The notes beneath the pieces were generated by a model. That model did no database searches. It saw nothing but the letters and a program-made list of their open reading frames with translations, and was not told the origin of the DNA. A DNA stretch of 17,735 bases from assembly GCA_046717125.1 (NCBI GenBank), contig JBKJVQ010000047.1:1-17735 (forward strand), written 5' to 3'. Both the position numbers and the translations under genes were made by a program. The stretch's first letter is position 1, and the number at the start of each line of letters is the position of its first letter. Of the stretch, positions 1 to 8,049 are shown piece by piece. The stretch is from JBKJVQ01 sp046717125. Lineage in GTDB: Bacteria > Pseudomonadota > Alphaproteobacteria > Rhizobiales > Methyloligellaceae.

Positions 1-506
1 CCAAGCATCGAATGCTTCGTTCCCAAGAGACTTGATTGCGCCGAGTGCTTCCTTGAAACGTTCCGATGATAATTAGCCAAGCATCTCGCGAGCGAGATCC
101 ATTAACAGTTATGATCTATTGCATTCAAAGTCTCTGGCGGCACACGACCTGAGTCAAATTCTACAAGTATGGCTATAAGAATTATTCGCGATATATTTCT
201 TACGTGACACTCTGAATTTGCGTCCTTCTCGGACTCGAGGAGGTCGATTGGGAAGCGATCATAAGCAATGCAAAGAAAGTCCGTTTTTTTCTGAGCTCTT
301 TACTCGATCATGATCTTCCGTGCCGTCTTACCTCCTCCGCGAGGTGCGAAAACAACGTTGCTCTTCGGAGACTGTGGATCACCGACAACCGCGGGAAAGA
401 ATGGCGGATCAACGAAGTATCGTCCTATGAGCGGCTCGTCGGCCGCATTGGTGGACGCGAAAGGGTCTTGTTTGAAGCCAAACGAAGTCAGAAAGTCGGT
501 AGACAA
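1..506 (-). pseudogene. P-loop ATPase gene, decayed (partial at window edge)
   Basis: The first 68 residues from a TTG at 506 (GGAG seven bases upstream) read FGFKQDPF...YFVDPPFF...VVFAPRGGGKTA, an N-terminus ending in a Walker A motif (GGGKT near residue 59) typical of stand-alone P-loop ATPases of mobile or defence-like loci. A TAA at 300-302 interrupts it. The same frame then continues protein-like (RAQKKTDFLCIAYDRFPID, as expected after Walker A) down to a TAA near 102. Shifting frame there restores sequence such as LMDLAREMLG, a third stop at 73-75, then SSERFKEALGAIKSLGN to the edge. I therefore see one gene with two internal stops and one frameshift. The segment is clearly more AT-rich than the genes to its right, which suggests acquisition. 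The family is recognised only by general pattern; the function is unknown. Confidence 0.7.
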
Positions 507-636
507 TGTAACACTCCAACGAGTTGAACGCGGACGCTTATAGCATCTCTACGCGCTACGCGACGTCAGTGGACTGCGCTGAAGAGGAATGTTGCATCAC
601 GACCGCGACGATACAGGTTAAGTTGCAGCGCATTCC

Positions 637-1076
637 CTACCGCAAACCGATAGCCAGCCCGCTTAAATCGACATTCGCCATCAGCCCGACCTGCCGGCCG
701 GACAGCTCCAGCACCGCGCCGTTCTGGTTGGTCAGCACGAGGGCGCGGACGCCCCTGCCGAGCGCGAGGCCCGCGCCGGCCGCGGGCGTAGACGCCGGCG
801 ACGTCGGAGGCGCGGTCGATATTGCTCACCCGCCCGCGCAGCACCGTCTTCGAGCCACCGAAGATCAGCCCGTAATCGAGGCCCCCGACCGAGAGCCGGT
901 AGGTGCGCCCACGGAAGCTGAGCGTGCCGCCGCCGCCCGTACCGCCGATCACCCAGCCGCCCTTGTAGATGGTCAGTGTAACGCGCCCGCTATCGGCCTC
1001 CGCGGTCTGCGCACCATTTGGCGAACAGGGCGATGGCGGCAATGAATGCGGTCCGCAGAATTGTCTTGATGCGCAT
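637..1076 (-). pseudogene. Small secreted glycine-rich protein gene with two frameshifts
   Basis: Reconstructed product of about 145 aa. It starts at ATG 1076 with a signal peptide (MRIKTILRTAFIAAIALFA), then a conserved-looking core (RVTLTIYKGGWVIGG, SFRGRTYRLSVGGLDYG, GRVSNIDRASDVAGVYA), and ends AGAGLALGRGVRALVLTNQ...GRQVGLMANVDLSGLAIGLR with a stop at 637-639. Two one-base insertions break the frame: in the TTT at 1017-1019 (between signal peptide and core) and in the GGG at 784-786 (after the VYA). Removing one base from each run restores a single reading frame. The pattern matches a family of uncharacterised alphaproteobacterial periplasmic proteins I know only as hypothetical. Alternatively the two indels are sequencing errors and the gene is intact. 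Confidence 0.65.
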
Positions 1077-1170
1077 GATGGCCTCGCTGTTTCAGCCTTG
1101 ACCGCAAACGATGCCGTGATTCCCTATTGGGGGCCATGGACTAAAGCCGCTTGTCGCGGCGACGGGCCAG

Positions 1171-1204
1171 GCGCAGTGCAAGCTTGGCGGCTGGTCCACT
1201 GCGC
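1171..1204. repeat. Inverted repeat downstream of the toxin gene
   Basis: GCGCAGTG (1171-1178) and CACTGCGC (1197-1204) are perfect 8-base inverted arms around 18 bases. A shorter hairpin (GCCGC/GCGGC, 1146-1160) sits next to it. It lies between the toxin stop and the secreted-protein gene. No T-run follows on the minus strand, so it is at most a weak transcript end. Confidence 0.35.
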
Positions 1205-1230
1205 TTACCCTTCCCGTCGTCGCGGCGGAC

Positions 1231-1656
1231 TTAATCCGGCACCCTCCACCGCAAACCCGGAAACCGCGAAAAGCCGCGATCCATCGTCACCCACTCGCAG
1301 CCATGCTCGATGGCGAGCGCGGCAAACCAGGCGTGGGTCACATCGGGGCCGCGGGTGCCGGAGTCGACTGTCAGCCGGCGGAAGATATCCCAGTGTCGAG
1401 AGCCGGGCTCGACTATCTTGCAATGCGGCTGACCCAGTATGTCCTCGCAGAAGCCGAACGCGTCTTCCAACGAACTTGGATTCGGATAGCTGCGACGATT
1501 GGTGGTGACCCGGATCACCGCGCTGAGCACCAGCGTCGATATGCCGAACGGCGCATCGCCCAATACCGTAGCGTCTAGCCAATTTCGGCATGGCTGGTGT
1601 TGCGCCGTCTCCTTGCGAAACGCGCAGATGAGAACATTGACGTCCGGCAGGATCAT
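1231..1656 (-). CDS. PIN-domain toxin, VapC type
   Basis: A 141-aa PIN-domain protein, expected to be a Mg2+-dependent endoribonuclease toxin of a type II toxin-antitoxin pair. The first acidic residue is in the N-terminal MILPDVNVLI (D5). The later acidic sites are in GPDVTHAW (D105) and WVTMDRGFSRF (D126). The usual glutamate of the second motif is not seen; that region reads TLVLSAVIRVTTNRR, which resembles the mycobacterial-type PIN subfamily where an R..TN motif occurs. The ATG overlaps the antitoxin stop in an ATGA, so the two are translationally coupled. Length and domain are complete, and nothing suggests truncation. Cellular target unknown. Confidence 0.88.
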   Translation of the reverse strand: MILPDVNVLICAFRKETAQHQPCRNWLDATVLGDAPFGISTLVLSAVIRVTTNRRSYPNPSSLEDAFGFCEDILGQPHCKIVEPGSRHWDIFRRLTVDSGTRGPDVTHAWFAALAIEHGCEWVTMDRGFSRFPGLRWRVPD

Positions 1657-1949
1657 CGAAAGCCGTTCTTCAGGCGCTCGATGTATTCGAGGTCTTCCAT
1701 CTCCTGCACGTCCTTCGAGAGCGTCTCAGGGTTCAGGCCAGGAGCGAGGCCGCCCGATGCATTACTGACGCGCGGCATTTTTCGTTTGACCTTTCCTGAG
1801 TATGGCGCCGGGCGCTGAGCGATGACCTCCCGCAATCCCTGCTCGATCAGGGAGGTGAGCGTGCGTCCCTCATCGCGCGCCTTCTTACGCGCGCGATCCA
1901 GCAGGTCTGTGGGCAACCTGACCGTAGTACGTTCCATATGTCGAGACAT
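1653..1949 (-). CDS. Ribbon-helix-helix antitoxin, VapB type
   Basis: The N-terminus MERTTVRLPTDLLDRARKKA followed by GRTLTSLIEQGLREVI is a typical ribbon-helix-helix DNA-binding fold (residues about 5-45). The basic/acidic tail to residue 98 would wrap and neutralise the PIN toxin encoded immediately downstream. Two in-frame ATGs exist, at 1949 and 1937. I favour 1937 because the family usually begins MERTTVRLP, and because a -10-like TATGTC overlaps the upstream ATG. No Shine-Dalgarno is evident before either. The antitoxin is expected to repress its own operon through the palindrome over its start. Confidence 0.85.
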   Translation of the reverse strand: MSRHMERTTVRLPTDLLDRARKKARDEGRTLTSLIEQGLREVIAQRPAPYSGKVKRKMPRVSNASGGLAPGLNPETLSKDVQEMEDLEYIERLKNGFR

Positions 1950-1973
1950 ATTGTTGTTATGTCAGTATGTCAA
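1936..1973 (-). promoter_or_regulatory. Promoter and operator of the toxin-antitoxin operon
   Basis: On the minus strand TTGACA (1973-1968) and TATGTC (1950-1945) are separated by 17 bases, giving a plausible sigma-70 -35/-10 pair. A perfect palindrome, ATATGTC-GA-GACATAT (1936-1951), covers the -10 and the antitoxin start. Two further TATGTC half-sites lie at 1958-1963 and 1966-1971. Such clustered short half-sites are the usual target of ribbon-helix-helix antitoxins, so autorepression is inferred. The implied transcript start is near 1938, one base before ATG 1937. Confidence 0.6.
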
Positions 1974-2177
1974 CGAGGTGGTGCTCGGTAGGCGTAGGAC
2001 CTTCGCGCGCAAGATTCAGCTGTGCCAGGTTTGCGGGGCGCGCGCCCGCCGGTCCAGCTGGCGCGCGTTTGCCAGCCCCGAAGCACCGGGCGGGGAGCGG
2101 TCAACCAGCCGCCGCTCGCAAAATCATGAACACGGGCACGGGTTACGCGCTGGCTTTGCATAAGGTAAGGAGGACCG

Positions 2178-3257
2178 ATGCAAGCCAAAGAGAAGTTCAG
2201 CCGCGCCCTCGCCTACCTCCGTGCGGAAAACCCGGACGCGGACATCTCGGCGAATCCCATAGTCACGCATCCGCACAACACCAGCCGGACCATTCCCGAG
2301 CGGCTGCCGGCCGCGACCATCAAGGAGCTTTCCAAGCTCGATCCTGCGAGGGCGCTGGCGGCCACGGGCGTGGAGTGGCTCGGCGTTGCGGGTGCGGTCG
2401 CGCTCTGCATCTGGTTCTGGCACCCGGCGCTATACCTCATCGCGGTCCTGTTCATCGGTGCGCGCCAGCACGCGCTGCTCGTCATCGGGCATGACGCCTC
2501 GCACTACCGCTATTTGCCGGTGCGCTGGCAGAACGATCTTTTTGCGAACCTCTTCCTGATGTGGCCAATGTTCGCCTCGGTCGAGGGCTTCCGCAAATTT
2601 CATGGCGCGCACCATCAGTATACGAACCTTCCGAATGACGGAAACCGGCATATCTGGGCGACCCATGACGCTGCAGGCGAGCTTGCGCCGGACTGGCAGT
2701 TCCCGAAATCGGGCTGGGGGCTCGCGCTGGTGCTCCTGCGCCGCGCGGCGTTCGTGACCGGCATCTTCTGGATCGTCCGGGGCGTTATCGGCTCGTTCAT
2801 CATCCCGTCACCGGGCTGGATGGTTGCGGCCAAGCTCGCCTTCTACGGATCGATCGGCCTGGCGCTCACCTGGTTCGGTGGCTGGACCGCGCTGCTGCTG
2901 TACTGGATCGTGCCCTATTGCACCTGGCATATCGCGATCCAGTACGCCCGGCTGATCTGTGAGCACAGCGCAGTCGAGAGCGAGGAAAAGGAGTACGCGG
3001 TCACGCGCACCACGATCCCGACCTGGCTCGAACGGATCTTCATCCTGCCGCGGAACATCGGCTACCACATCGAGCATCATTGGTACCCGAGCGTGCCGTT
3101 CTACAGGCTGCCGGAATTGCACCGGGCGCTGATGGCGCGCGAGGGTTTTCGCGAACACGCCGTGTTCAAGCGTTCCGTTCTCGCATCGTTGCGCGCGTGC
3201 ATCAGGCCGGAAGCGTCCCCGGCGGAGCCGCATGCCGCCGGCGTCTTGGGACGGTAG
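2178..3257 (+). CDS. Fatty acid desaturase family protein
   Basis: A 359-aa integral membrane di-iron enzyme of the fatty acid desaturase superfamily. The three histidine boxes are visible: HDASH (105-109), HGAHH (142-146) and HIEHH (297-301). Hydrophobic segments lie at about 68-97, 119-135, 185-210 and 218-262. A strong Shine-Dalgarno (AAGGAGG) sits five bases before ATG 2178. The enzyme should use O2 and an electron donor to desaturate, or in some relatives hydroxylate, a lipid at the inner membrane; the substrate cannot be told from the sequence. It stands alone on the plus strand, convergent with the M23 gene about 50 bases away. A 200-base non-coding stretch precedes it, in which I see no clear promoter. 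Confidence 0.88.
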   Translation: MQAKEKFSRALAYLRAENPDADISANPIVTHPHNTSRTIPERLPAATIKELSKLDPARALAATGVEWLGVAGAVALCIWFWHPALYLIAVLFIGARQHALLVIGHDASHYRYLPVRWQNDLFANLFLMWPMFASVEGFRKFHGAHHQYTNLPNDGNRHIWATHDAAGELAPDWQFPKSGWGLALVLLRRAAFVTGIFWIVRGVIGSFIIPSPGWMVAAKLAFYGSIGLALTWFGGWTALLLYWIVPYCTWHIAIQYARLICEHSAVESEEKEYAVTRTTIPTWLERIFILPRNIGYHIEHHWYPSVPFYRLPELHRALMAREGFREHAVFKRSVLASLRACIRPEASPAEPHAAGVLGR

Positions 3258-3308
3258 CGAGCCGTTCGGGGGTTACCGTCTGGGCTACACATCCTCGCGA
3301 AGCGCGGC

Positions 3309-4490
3309 TTACTCCGGAAAGTCGACTACCTGCAGATTGAGGGGGAGCTGGTCCTTATGCGGGCCGGCGAGCGCGGTCCGGTCGATAACAGTGCCCCCTT
3401 CGGTCTCGAGCGCCTCCTCGTTTTCGGCAACGCCCACGCCGGTAAACGCGGTGAACCGGTAGGGCAGGCCGTTGGCCTTGAGGGGATGTGGGGCGTCCAT
3501 GACATGGAAATGCAGATGCGGTGCGCTCGAATTGCCGGAGTTGCCGAGGAGGCCGAGCACGTCGCCCGCCTTCACCCGGTCGCCGTGCTTCACCTTCAGG
3601 CTACCGGGCTGCATGTGGGCGTAGAAGGCGAAATTGCCGCCGCCAATATCAACGACGACGTAGTTGCCGCCGGCATTCTCGATTGTTGCGCCCGGAGGGT
3701 TCTTGCCGGGAACCTCCTCGGGCAGCCCATCCTGCGTGCCAACGACTTCGCCGTCCGCGACGGAATGGATGTTGACGCCGAAAAATGGATAGCTCGAAAG
3801 CTGGTCGTTCGGGCCGTCAAAGATCCGCCCCTTCTCGTTGACCTGGACGAAGTCGATGGCGAAACGCTCGGCGACATAGGACCGGCCGTTAATGGCGAGA
3901 ACCGCGCCGCGATGCGAAGTGATTGTGGCGCAGCATCCGCCGCCCGCGACCCAGCCTTTGCCCCTGAGCGGCGGCGCAACGATCACGGCCGGCTTCTGGC
4001 CGACTTGCGTCCCTTCGGTGGTGAAGACGAGCTCCGGCGGCACGCCCTCCATACCTGACAGGGCGAGCGTGAAGCGGTGGCGCAGCGATTTCGGCAGTGT
4101 TGCGTCTTTCGGCAGGGCGACGTCCATGAACAGGACGCCGGTCTGCCCGCCCTGCATCACCGCGCCGCCGTCGCCGACAGCCGGGCGGAACACGAGTTTC
4201 AGGTGGGCAGCATCGAGCCGACCGAGGATCTTGCCGCTGTCCCCGTCCAAAGCCTCGGCTTCCTCGATTGTGACGATGAGCGGGCTCTGGTTCGTGAGGC
4301 GGATTTCATAGGCAAGATGCACGAGATCGTCCGCGCCGAGTACCGGATTCGGTGGAGCGATCACTTCCGCCAGGATCGCCGACAGCGTCGCTTTTGGCGC
4401 GTCCTCGGCATGCGCGGCAAGCGTGCCGGCTGCAGCGATGACCAGCGGTATGAGAAACGCCAGAATATGATTGCGCAACGTCACCCCCAT
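3309..4490 (-). CDS. Exported M23-family metallopeptidase (LytM fold)
   Basis: Starts at ATG 4490 (an in-frame TTG at 4499 is the alternative) with a signal peptide ending near AAHAEDA, so the protein is periplasmic or outer-envelope. An N-terminal domain of unknown role (about 40-165) precedes a C-terminal M23 domain. That domain has ERFAIDF with the metal-ligand Asp, AVADG-type SVADGEVVG, YAHMQPGS, GDRVKAGDVLGLLGNSGNS and the APHLHFHV His pair. Where classic M23 enzymes have HxxxD, this protein has RxxxD; related proteins share the FAID form, so activity is likely but not certain. It probably cleaves peptidoglycan cross-links. It lies 48 bases downstream of polA on the same strand and could be cotranscribed with it. 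Confidence 0.85.
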   Translation of the reverse strand: MGVTLRNHILAFLIPLVIAAAGTLAAHAEDAPKATLSAILAEVIAPPNPVLGADDLVHLAYEIRLTNQSPLIVTIEEAEALDGDSGKILGRLDAAHLKLVFRPAVGDGGAVMQGGQTGVLFMDVALPKDATLPKSLRHRFTLALSGMEGVPPELVFTTEGTQVGQKPAVIVAPPLRGKGWVAGGGCCATITSHRGAVLAINGRSYVAERFAIDFVQVNEKGRIFDGPNDQLSSYPFFGVNIHSVADGEVVGTQDGLPEEVPGKNPPGATIENAGGNYVVVDIGGGNFAFYAHMQPGSLKVKHGDRVKAGDVLGLLGNSGNSSAPHLHFHVMDAPHPLKANGLPYRFTAFTGVGVAENEEALETEGGTVIDRTALAGPHKDQLPLNLQVVDFPE

Positions 4491-4538
4491 CGCGAACAAG
4501 ACATCAGAGACTATAGCACGTCAGCGCCGGAAGCCGCG

Positions 4539-7478
4539 TCAATGCGCGGCCTCCCAGTCGTTGGCGGCCTTTGCGTCGACTTTGAGCGGTACGCGGAGTT
4601 TCAGCACGGGCTCCGGCGAATTGGCCATCACGTCGCGCGCGACGGCGATCGTCTCATCGACTTCGCTTTCGTCCGCCTCGAACACCAGCTCATCATGCAC
4701 CTGAAGCAGCATCTTCGATGACAGGCCGGCGCGGGCCAGCGCATCCGGCATGCGGATCATCGCGCGGCGGATGATGTCGGCGGCCGAGCCCTGGATCGGC
4801 GCATTGATCGCGGCACGCTCGTAATTGCCGCGCAGCGACGGGTTCTTCGTGTTGATGTCCGGATAGTACGCTTTGCGCCCGAAAAGTGTCGTCACGAAGC
4901 CCTGCCGACGGCACTCGGCCTTCGTCGCCTCCATGTAGTCGCGGATGCCGGGAAAGCGCTCGAAATAGGTGTTGATATAGGCCGCCGCCTCGCCTCGCTC
5001 GATGCCGAGCTGGGCCGCGAGACCGAACGCCGAGATGCCGTAGATGATGCCGAAATTGATCGCCTTTGCGCGGCGGCGCACTTCGCCCGGCATGTTCTCA
5101 ATCGGAACATTGAACATTTCCGAGGCCGTCATCGCATGGATGTCGAGATCGTCTTCGAAGGCCTGGCGCAAAGCGGGGATGTCCGCCATATGGGCGAGAA
5201 TGCGCAGCTCGATCTGGCTGTAATCGGCCGAGATCAGCTTCTTGCCCTTGGGAGCCACGAACGCCTTGCGGATGGCGCGGCCCTCATTGGTCCGCACCGG
5301 GATGTTCTGGAGGTTCGGATCGTTGGAAGAGAGGCGGCCCGTCGAGGTCGAGGCCAGCGCATAGGAGGTGTGGACGCGGCCGGTTTCCGGGTTGATATGG
5401 AAGGGCAGGGCGTCCGTGTAGGTGCCCTTGAGCTTGGTCAACTGCCGCCAATCGAGCACGCGGCGCGGCAGATCGTGACCGAGGGCCGCAAGCTCTTCCA
5501 GCTGGCCCGCATCGGTGCCCCACTGCCCGGTCTTGGTGCGTCTGCCGCCGGGCAGGCTCATCTTGTCGAACAGAATTTCGCCCAGCTGACGCGGCGAGCC
5601 GATATTGAACGCCTCGCCCGCCAGCCGGTACACGTCCTTTTCGGCAGTCGCGATCGCCTCGGCGAACTGGCCGGAGAGGCGCGCCAGTGTCGTGCGGTCG
5701 ATCGAGACGCCCTCGCGCTCCATGTCGGCGAGGACGGGCAGGATCGGCCGCTCCAATGTTTCGTACACGGAGGTCACGTGCTCGGCCGCCAGCCGGGGCT
5801 TCAGCGCGCGCCAGAGCCTCAAAACCGCATCGGCGCGTTCGGCGGCAAAGGGCGTCACCTGCTCTATCGCAACATGCGGCATTGCGATCGCGGCCCGTCC
5901 CGATCCGGTCAGCGATTTCAGCGTCATGCAGTCATGGCCGAGCATGGATTTCGCGAGGCCCGCCAGCGTGTGGTCGCCGCGCCCCGCATCGAGGGCGTAG
6001 GACATGAGCCCGATATCGTCGATCGAGGCGACCGCGAAGCCGGCGCGCGTCAGCATGTTGAGATCACCCTTCATGGCGTGGCCGATCTTCAGTACGCTGT
6101 CGTTCGCAAAGACCGCGCCGAGCATGTCGCGCGCCGCCCGCATCGAAACTTGCGCGACCGCCGCGCCGCCCACGAGATCGAGCGCATCGGGCGGCCGATG
6201 AGCCAATGGCAAATAGGCCGCCGCACCCGGCGCCACACACAGGCCGATGCCGACGATCTCCGCGCGCATCGGATCGGGCTCGCTTGCGATCAGCTGAAGC
6301 GCGAGGAGTCCGGTCTCGGCGGTGCAGTCGAGGAACTGCGCGAGCAGACCCGCATCGGTAATCGCGGGGTAGGAGGCCGGGGCGATCGCCGGATTGCAGA
6401 TCGCGGCGAGGCGGGATTCGGCCAGCCCCGCCGGCGTCGCGCTGCCGTCCAATGCGCGCTGCTGCCCGTTGCTTCGACCGACGATCGCGGCAGCGGGCTG
6501 GGGCGTCCCGCGATAGCGCTTCTGGTACTCAGTCTTCTCAGCGCTTGCGACGGGACCTGCATCGACGCCGAGGCCTTCGGCTATGCGCCGGGTCAGCGTC
6601 GGGAACTCCATCGTGCGCAAAAAGCCCAGGAGAGCATCCGGATCCGGCATCCGCACGGCGGTCTCCCCGAGCGGGGTGTCGAGCGGCGTATTGCGATCGA
6701 GGATTACGAGGTTGCGCGAGAGGCGGGCCTGATCCGCATACTGAATAAGACTCTCGCGCCGCTTGTTCTGCTTGATCTCGGACGCCCGCGCGAGGAGCGT
6801 TTCGAGGTCGCCATACTCGCCGATGAGCTGGGCCGCGGTCTTGACGCCGATGCCCGGCACGCCCGGCACGTTGTCGGTCGAATCGCCGATCAGCGCCTGC
6901 ACTTCGATTACCTTGTCGGGGCCGACGCCGAAGCGTTCGATCACTTCGGCCTCGCCGATGCGCCGGTTCTTCATCGGGTCGAACATGACGACGCCCGGCT
7001 CGACGAGCTGCATCAGATCCTTGTCGGACGAGACGATGGTGACGTTCGCGCCGGCCGCCTTCGCCTGCTTCGCATAAGTCGCGATGACGTCATCGGCCTC
7101 GTAGCCTTTCTGTTCGACGCAGGACACGTTGAAGGCGCGCACGGCATCGCGGATCAGCGGGAATTGCGGCACGAGGTCTTCGGGCGCATCCGGTCTGTGC
7201 GCCTTGTAGTCCTTATACAGATCGTTGCGGAAGGTCTTCTCCGAGTAATCGAACACGACGGCAAGATGGGTCGGCGTGGGGATGTCGTCGGAACGGTCGT
7301 TGAGCAGCTTCCACAGCATCGCTGTGAAGCCGTGTACCGCGCCGATGGGGAGCCCGTCGGACGGGCGCGTGAGAGGCGGCAGCGCATGATAGGCGCGGAA
7401 GATGTAGCCCGAGCCGTCAACCAGATGGACATGGTCGCCAGCTCTTACTGGGGTGGGGGACTTGGCGGTGTCGTTCAT
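4539..7478 (-). CDS. polA: DNA polymerase I
   Basis: A 979-aa protein with the full three-domain order. The 5'-3' exonuclease (about 15-305) shows VFDYSEKTFR, GYEADDVIA, SSDKDLMQLV and GDSTDNVPGVPGIGVKTA. The 3'-5' exonuclease-like fold spans about 370-565. The polymerase (about 570-979) shows motif A DYSQIELRI (752-760), motif B RRRAKAINFGIIYG (801-814) and motif C QVHDE (926-930). It fills gaps and removes RNA primers during Okazaki maturation and repair. The proofreading fold has lost its metal ligands: Q395 and I397 stand where DxE is expected, and R548 where the last Asp is expected; only D472 of KGDLNML remains. It should therefore lack proofreading. No clear Shine-Dalgarno is seen before ATG 7478. 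The reading frame is unbroken. Confidence 0.97.
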   Translation of the reverse strand: MNDTAKSPTPVRAGDHVHLVDGSGYIFRAYHALPPLTRPSDGLPIGAVHGFTAMLWKLLNDRSDDIPTPTHLAVVFDYSEKTFRNDLYKDYKAHRPDAPEDLVPQFPLIRDAVRAFNVSCVEQKGYEADDVIATYAKQAKAAGANVTIVSSDKDLMQLVEPGVVMFDPMKNRRIGEAEVIERFGVGPDKVIEVQALIGDSTDNVPGVPGIGVKTAAQLIGEYGDLETLLARASEIKQNKRRESLIQYADQARLSRNLVILDRNTPLDTPLGETAVRMPDPDALLGFLRTMEFPTLTRRIAEGLGVDAGPVASAEKTEYQKRYRGTPQPAAAIVGRSNGQQRALDGSATPAGLAESRLAAICNPAIAPASYPAITDAGLLAQFLDCTAETGLLALQLIASEPDPMRAEIVGIGLCVAPGAAAYLPLAHRPPDALDLVGGAAVAQVSMRAARDMLGAVFANDSVLKIGHAMKGDLNMLTRAGFAVASIDDIGLMSYALDAGRGDHTLAGLAKSMLGHDCMTLKSLTGSGRAAIAMPHVAIEQVTPFAAERADAVLRLWRALKPRLAAEHVTSVYETLERPILPVLADMEREGVSIDRTTLARLSGQFAEAIATAEKDVYRLAGEAFNIGSPRQLGEILFDKMSLPGGRRTKTGQWGTDAGQLEELAALGHDLPRRVLDWRQLTKLKGTYTDALPFHINPETGRVHTSYALASTSTGRLSSNDPNLQNIPVRTNEGRAIRKAFVAPKGKKLISADYSQIELRILAHMADIPALRQAFEDDLDIHAMTASEMFNVPIENMPGEVRRRAKAINFGIIYGISAFGLAAQLGIERGEAAAYINTYFERFPGIRDYMEATKAECRRQGFVTTLFGRKAYYPDINTKNPSLRGNYERAAINAPIQGSAADIIRRAMIRMPDALARAGLSSKMLLQVHDELVFEADESEVDETIAVARDVMANSPEPVLKLRVPLKVDAKAANDWEAAH

Positions 7479-7618
7479 GGCGTCGAACTATAGGGAGACG
7501 TTCAGCTCACGGCCAAGGAAAGCCTGAACGATTGTCAGGAGGCGACCCGAGATTCGCTGCGGCGTCGACCGCGGCACCTGCGCCTATGGTGAAGCGAGCG
7601 CGCGAAAGCAAAAGGCGG

Positions 7619-7842
7619 TCAGCCTGTCTTCTTTACGAGCTTCACGTCATAGCCGGGCGGCACACGCACCCAGACTCCGCCGCTGTCGTCGATCTGGGGA
7701 TCAGGGTCGGAGGCAATGTCGGCTTCGAGCTCCGACTCGGACTGGCGTCGACCTTTTTCCAGTCGGTGCGATCTTCGCCGCGCGCGAATATGTCCCTGAT
7801 CTCCTCAAGGGAATAGCTGACAATCGTCTCGCGCTTCGGCAT
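7619..7842 (-). pseudogene. BrnA-like small protein gene with one frameshift
   Basis: From ATG 7842 (a GTG at 7845 is also possible) the product reads MPKRETIVSYSLEEIRDIFA then RGEDRTDWKKVDAS, which matches the N-terminus of BrnA-type antitoxins and related small proteins. The frame is lost at the GG at 7739-7740, where one base appears missing. Adding it continues into ESELEADIASDPDPQIDDSG, then GVWVRVPPGYDVKLVKKTG and a stop at 7619-7621, about 74 aa in total. The BrnA C-terminal DNA-binding part (the LDADVxxWF region) is absent, so this is not a standard BrnA. No BrnT toxin gene is adjacent. The gene may be broken, or the indel may be an error. Confidence 0.5.
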
Positions 7843-7897
7843 CACTGAGCCGGAAAACCGTTTGCTTACTCGGACTTAGCCGCAAAATCTGGTATGT

Positions 7898-7934
7898 AAA
7901 AAAACGATTCGCCCCCACCCCTAGGGGTGGGGCG
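7898..7934 (-). terminator. Rho-independent terminator (minus strand)
   Basis: CGCCCC(C)ACCCCT (7910-7922) and AGGGGTGGGGCG (7923-7934) form a 12-base-pair stem with one bulged C. On the minus strand it is followed after a five-base gap by seven T (7904-7898). It would stop leftward transcripts, most naturally those of the NADH dehydrogenase gene ending at 8174, although the tRNA-like gene (plus strand) lies between. On the plus strand no T-run follows. Confidence 0.6.
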
Positions 7935-7945
7935 ATTGTCATTCT

Positions 7946-8018
7946 GTCCCGGTGGCAGAATGGTTATGCACTTCGGTTCGCAGCCGTGGGCATGCCGGTT
8001 CGATTCTGGCCCGGGACT
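7946..8018 (+). tRNA. tRNA-Cys-like gene with enlarged anticodon arm
   Basis: A cloverleaf of 73 nt can be drawn. The acceptor GTCCCGG pairs perfectly with CCGGGAC (8011-8017). The D-arm GCAGAATGGTTATGCA has three pairs. The T-arm is GCCGG-TTCGATT-CTGGC. Position 73 is T, as in tRNA-Cys, and the D-arm sequence also resembles tRNA-Cys. The anticodon arm (CTTCGGTTCGCAGCCGTGG) is 19 nt instead of 17. In the best fold CGG/CCG closes a loop TTCGCAG, which puts CGC, not GCA, at the anticodon place, with a T-T mismatch lower in the stem. No CCA is encoded, unlike the tRNA-Arg gene in this window. It may be a divergent tRNA, or a tRNA-Cys pseudogene with an inserted base. Confidence 0.5.
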
Positions 8019-8023
8019 AGGTC

Positions 8024-8049
8024 GGGGGCGATCTCGCAGGAACGCCCCC
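8024..8049. terminator. Hairpin after the tRNA-like gene
   Basis: GGGGGCG (8024-8030) and CGCCCCC (8043-8049) form a perfect 7-base-pair stem with a 12-base loop, five bases after the tRNA-like gene. Only two T follow, so it would be a weak terminator or a processing hairpin. Confidence 0.35.

Noticed and set aside
3250..3308. Bidirectional terminator between the convergent desaturase and M23 genes
   Set aside because: Only weak short complementarity (GGTA/TACC) and no T-runs on either strand.
5136..7493. Very long plus-strand open frame (785 aa) opposite polA
   Set aside because: It is antisense to an unmistakable DNA polymerase I, its product is Arg/Gly/His-rich with no recognisable domain, and long antisense frames are expected in GC-rich genes.
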